Shown here: positions 61,290-64,000 of the stretch, in pieces
Layout of the letters: each line of letters opens with the position of its first letter
How positions within the stretch are numbered: the stretch's first letter is position 1
NCBI RefSeq assembly: GCF_000238335.3
Contig: NZ_AHCB03000005.1
Coordinates: 1,116,001-1,180,000, forward strand
From: Pseudoalteromonas marina
Lineage (GTDB): Bacteria; Pseudomonadota; Gammaproteobacteria; Enterobacterales; Alteromonadaceae
Length of the DNA stretch: 64,000 bases
Direction of reading: 5' to 3'
Translations under genes and position numbers: made by a program
The notes under the pieces: generated by a model
Told to the model about the DNA's origin: nothing
Database searches by the model: none
The model's input: the letters and a program-made list of their open reading frames with translations, nothing else

Positions 61290-63029
61290 ATGTTTGATGA
61301 AACCCAAAAAGCCAGCGAACTTACAAACGAACTTAACGTTGAGTTTGGTGGGCACAGTAGCAAAGGTATAAAAACCGAAAACCAAGATGCGTTTGCTGCT
61401 CTTAATACTCAAGCGCAAGAAAAAGAGTCAAAAGGAGTTATTGCCTGCTTGGCCGATGGGTGTTCATCAGCAAAAAATGCTAAACAAGCTTCACAGTTAT
61501 CGGTAACGCACTTTATAAATGAGTATTTAAATACACCGCCAAGTTGGGCCGTTAAAAAGTCGGTATCTAAGGTATTGGCCAGTTTAAATCAGTGGCTGTA
61601 TTCGCAATCGGTTAACTACAATCACCTTGGTCAACGCCAAGCAGATTGGATGAGCACGTTTACAGCGCTTATTTTAAAATCGGCCACGGGTTATATTTTT
61701 CATTTAGGTGATACCCGAATTACGCGTTTACGTGCAAAAAGTATGGAGGCGATAACACGCGACCATAAAGTAAACGATACCCTAACGCGGGCTTTAGGCG
61801 CGCAGCTTCATCAAGAAATTGATGTATACGAAGTTGAACTTAAAGCTGATGATATTTATATACTTACCTGCGATGGTGTACACGATGTGTTGCCATACAG
61901 TGATATACAAAAGCTAATTGATGAGCATACTAATTTAGAGCTCGCAGCAAAAGCAGTGACAGAGCTTGCCATAGCAAGAGGCAGTGACGACAACGTAAGC
62001 TGCTTACTTGTAAAAGTGAATAGTATTGCAAAACAAAATTTAGACGAGTTATATCACTCTTTAACTAGGCGAAAAATTCCGCCACCGTTAAAAGTTGGCC
62101 AAAAAATTGATGACTTTACTGTTATCCGTGAATTACACGCTAGTAGCCGCTCGCACATTTATTTAGTGCAACAAACACCCGATATGCCGCCGGTTGTATT
62201 AAAAGCGCCTTCGGTAAATTTTGAAGACGATGTGCACTACCTTCAAGGCTTTATAAGAGAAGGCTGGGTGGGGCAACGTATTAATCATCCCAATGTAATG
62301 AAGGTTTTAAATACGCAATCGCAAAGCCGGTTTTTATATCATATTTGTGAATACATGGACGGGCAAACACTGAGTGATTGGAAGCATGATGTGCCGCTTC
62401 CAGAAATTACCCAAGTGCGCAGTATTATTGAACAAATAGTACAAGCACTCAGAGCATTTCAGCGTTTGGATATGGTGCACCGCGATTTAAAACTCGATAA
62501 CGTGATGATAGACGCTCACGGCAAAGTAACATTAATCGATTACGGCACGGTAAGTGTTGCGGCTATGGATGAGTCGGTAAAGCAAATTGCTGATGATTGC
62601 CCGCAAGGTACGGTAGATTACACCGCACCAGAGACGCTTATCACTATGCACGCCGATTTTAAAAGTGATTTATTTTCGCTAGGCGTTGTTGCGTACGAAT
62701 TATTATGTTCAAAATTGCCGTATCAGCCACTCGCGCATAATCATGTACCAAAAGATTACAGTCACTGGCAATACACTAGTATTCGTAAACACAGAGCAGA
62801 TATCCCGTTTTGGTTAGATCAGGCTTTAATGAAAGCATTGGCTCCCAAACCTGAATTCAGATACCACGCATTTTCTGAATTTATAAGCGATATCAATAAA
62901 CCTAATCCACATTTAAAAAGTACCGCCCCGAAAGAATCAATAATGAAACGCGATCCGGTTTTAGTCTGGAAAAGTATTTCGTTGTGTTTGTTTATAGCCT
63001 TGGTGTGTGTACTCATAATTAAAAATTAA
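61290..63029 (+). CDS. Fused PP2C phosphatase / Ser-Thr protein kinase, membrane-anchored
   Basis: 579 residues with three parts. Residues about 15-245: PP2C phosphatase domain with GGHSSKGIKTENQDAF, CLADGCSSAKNAKQAS, FHLGDTRITRLRA, LTCDGVHDVLP and GSDDNVSCLLV, so all metal-binding Asp positions are present. Residues about 265-530: Hanks-type kinase with VVLKAPSVNF (ATP-binding Lys), DMVHRDLKLDNVMID (catalytic Asp), VTLIDYG (a DYG in place of DFG) and GTVDYTAPE. Residues about 560-577: a C-terminal hydrophobic anchor. The glycine-rich loop is degenerate (RELHASSRSHIYLV). It lies nine bases after the nitrate transporter gene and is followed by the porin gene, so it probably acts on nitrate uptake or reduction. 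Confidence 0.9.
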   Translation: MFDETQKASELTNELNVEFGGHSSKGIKTENQDAFAALNTQAQEKESKGVIACLADGCSSAKNAKQASQLSVTHFINEYLNTPPSWAVKKSVSKVLASLNQWLYSQSVNYNHLGQRQADWMSTFTALILKSATGYIFHLGDTRITRLRAKSMEAITRDHKVNDTLTRALGAQLHQEIDVYEVELKADDIYILTCDGVHDVLPYSDIQKLIDEHTNLELAAKAVTELAIARGSDDNVSCLLVKVNSIAKQNLDELYHSLTRRKIPPPLKVGQKIDDFTVIRELHASSRSHIYLVQQTPDMPPVVLKAPSVNFEDDVHYLQGFIREGWVGQRINHPNVMKVLNTQSQSRFLYHICEYMDGQTLSDWKHDVPLPEITQVRSIIEQIVQALRAFQRLDMVHRDLKLDNVMIDAHGKVTLIDYGTVSVAAMDESVKQIADDCPQGTVDYTAPETLITMHADFKSDLFSLGVVAYELLCSKLPYQPLAHNHVPKDYSHWQYTSIRKHRADIPFWLDQALMKALAPKPEFRYHAFSEFISDINKPNPHLKSTAPKESIMKRDPVLVWKSISLCLFIALVCVLIIKN

Positions 63030-63038
63030 GAGATAAAC

Positions 63039-64000
63039 ATGTTAAATCATAAAAAAAACTTACCTATTATTTTTATACTGGGTAGCTTATCTGCGCCTTC
63101 AATTAGTGTTGCAGCGCAAACCGACCTTAACTTTAGACTGCGTTTTGAAAACGCAGAGCAAGATAACGCGTTAAAAGATGGAAGTAGCTTAACGCTGCGT
63201 ACACGCCTTACTCATAAAACAGATGAATTGAATGGTTTTTCTGCACTTATTGAAGTTGAAGACAGCCGAAGCCTGTTAGGTGTAGACGATTACAACAATA
63301 CACTGGGTAAAAATACTAATTACTCAGTAATTGCGGACCCAGAAACCACAGAAGTAGATCAAGGTTTTATAAAATACGTGAAAGATGCGTTATCAATTAA
63401 AGTGGGTAGGCAAGTAATAGCGCTTGATGGACAACGATTTGTGGGCCATGTTGGCTTTAGACAAGACAGGCAAACTTTTGATGCGGCAACAGTCAATTAC
63501 ACGTTTAATGATATTAATTTACACTATAGCTACATAAGCAAGCGCAACCGTATATTTGCCGAAAGCAAAGATATTGATTCATCCGATCACCTTATCAATG
63601 CAAGTTTTAAAACAAGCTTGGGTAAAGTGGTTTTATACAGTTATTTATTGAGTAACGACGCAGTAGATGATGACAGCTTAGATACTTATGGCGTTTCTTT
63701 TAGTGGGAATAAAACACTCAGCAATACTAAGGTTTACTATAAAGCAGAGTACGCCACGCAATCTGCATCAACGAGCATGAGTGATTTTGATGCTGATTAT
63801 TATGCATTTGAAGGCGGCGTTGATTTAGCCGGTTTAGGTATTAAAAACGTGAAACTAAAAGCCGGTATTGAGTCACTGGGCTCTGATGATGGCGATTATG
63901 GTTTTGCCACGCCGCTTGCCACTATGCATAAATTTAATGGCTGGGCTGATACGTTTTTAGCAACGCCTGCACAAGGGCTTGATGACACTTATGTAAGCTT
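63039..64000 (+). CDS. Outer-membrane porin-like protein, partial (runs off the window)
   Basis: Open from ATG 63039 to the window edge (320 codons) without a stop. Signal peptide NLPIIFILGSLSAPSISVAA, then barrel strands of a general porin type: LNFRLRFENAEQDNALK, GSSLTLRTRLTHKT and IKVGRQVIALDGQRFVG. The DLNFRLRFEN start and VGRQ motif resemble the alginate-export/OprD-like porins. It starts nine bases after the kinase gene, so it is in the nitrate operon and probably lets nitrate or another small anion cross the outer membrane; that is an inference from context. Confidence 0.75.
   Translation, partial: MLNHKKNLPIIFILGSLSAPSISVAAQTDLNFRLRFENAEQDNALKDGSSLTLRTRLTHKTDELNGFSALIEVEDSRSLLGVDDYNNTLGKNTNYSVIADPETTEVDQGFIKYVKDALSIKVGRQVIALDGQRFVGHVGFRQDRQTFDAATVNYTFNDINLHYSYISKRNRIFAESKDIDSSDHLINASFKTSLGKVVLYSYLLSNDAVDDDSLDTYGVSFSGNKTLSNTKVYYKAEYATQSASTSMSDFDADYYAFEGGVDLAGLGIKNVKLKAGIESLGSDDGDYGFATPLATMHKFNGWADTFLATPAQGLDDTYVS

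Overview
The window looks like the chromosome of a marine gammaproteobacterium of the Alteromonadales, most likely Pseudoalteromonas. This is an inference from A+T-rich DNA, many NAAT-like and Na+-coupled functions (NhaD antiporter, Na+-dependent NSS transporter), carA-carB-greA gene order, the GntR-prpB-prpC-acnD-prpF propionate cluster, a MksF-MksE-MksB condensin operon, and a nitrate-assimilation locus carrying a fused PP2C phosphatase/Ser-Thr kinase. No rRNA, tRNA or CRISPR array was seen.

Layout. 0.3-5.3 kb: carbamoyl-phosphate synthase (carA, carB) and greA, with a terminator-like hairpin just ahead of carA. 5.4-8.5 kb: S66 peptidase, a small membrane protein, a VOC protein and a lipoprotein with a rhombosortase-type tail. 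8.6-14.3 kb: a Tat-exported dienelactone-hydrolase-like protein and an RND efflux pair (permease plus adaptor). 14.4-15.2 kb: YkgJ-like protein, then non-coding DNA rich in dispersed repeats.

15.25-20.9 kb is the accessory part. Six small genes, all on the minus strand, are separated by about 100-bp imperfect palindromes with integron attC geometry (five sites), and no integrase gene is present in the window. This is a mobile gene-cassette cluster lacking an integrase. One attC site is split by a complete 1281-bp IS3-family element flanked by a 3-bp target duplication. The cassettes encode membrane-anchored proteins of unknown function, a DUF2971 protein and a lipoprotein.

21.4-31.7 kb: TonB-dependent receptor with a possible Fur box, msrA, two envelope proteins, the Mks condensin operon and nhaD. 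31.7-33.4 kb: a lysine (L-box) riboswitch and lysC. 33.5-39.2 kb: phosphopantetheinyl transferase, NSS transporter, NYN-domain protein, D-lactate dehydrogenase, glutathione peroxidase and a beta-hydroxyacid dehydrogenase, followed by another repeat-rich spacer and rsmF. 41.4-48.3 kb: the 2-methylcitrate cycle operon with its GntR regulator and three TGTCGACA operator-like sites.

48.8-55.0 kb: an unrecognised three-gene locus encoding a 1017-residue alanine-rich lipoprotein, a beta-barrel-like outer-membrane protein and a second lipoprotein that shares a C-x5-C-G motif with the first. A strong terminator after gene 1 suggests that gene 1 is made in excess. 55.0-59.6 kb: molybdenum cofactor and molybdate uptake genes (moeA, modABC, moeB). 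59.6-64.0 kb: nitrate transporter narK behind a good sigma-54 promoter match, the PP2C-kinase fusion and the start of an outer-membrane porin. Molybdate uptake and cofactor synthesis next to nitrate uptake fit together, because assimilatory nitrate reductase needs the molybdenum cofactor.
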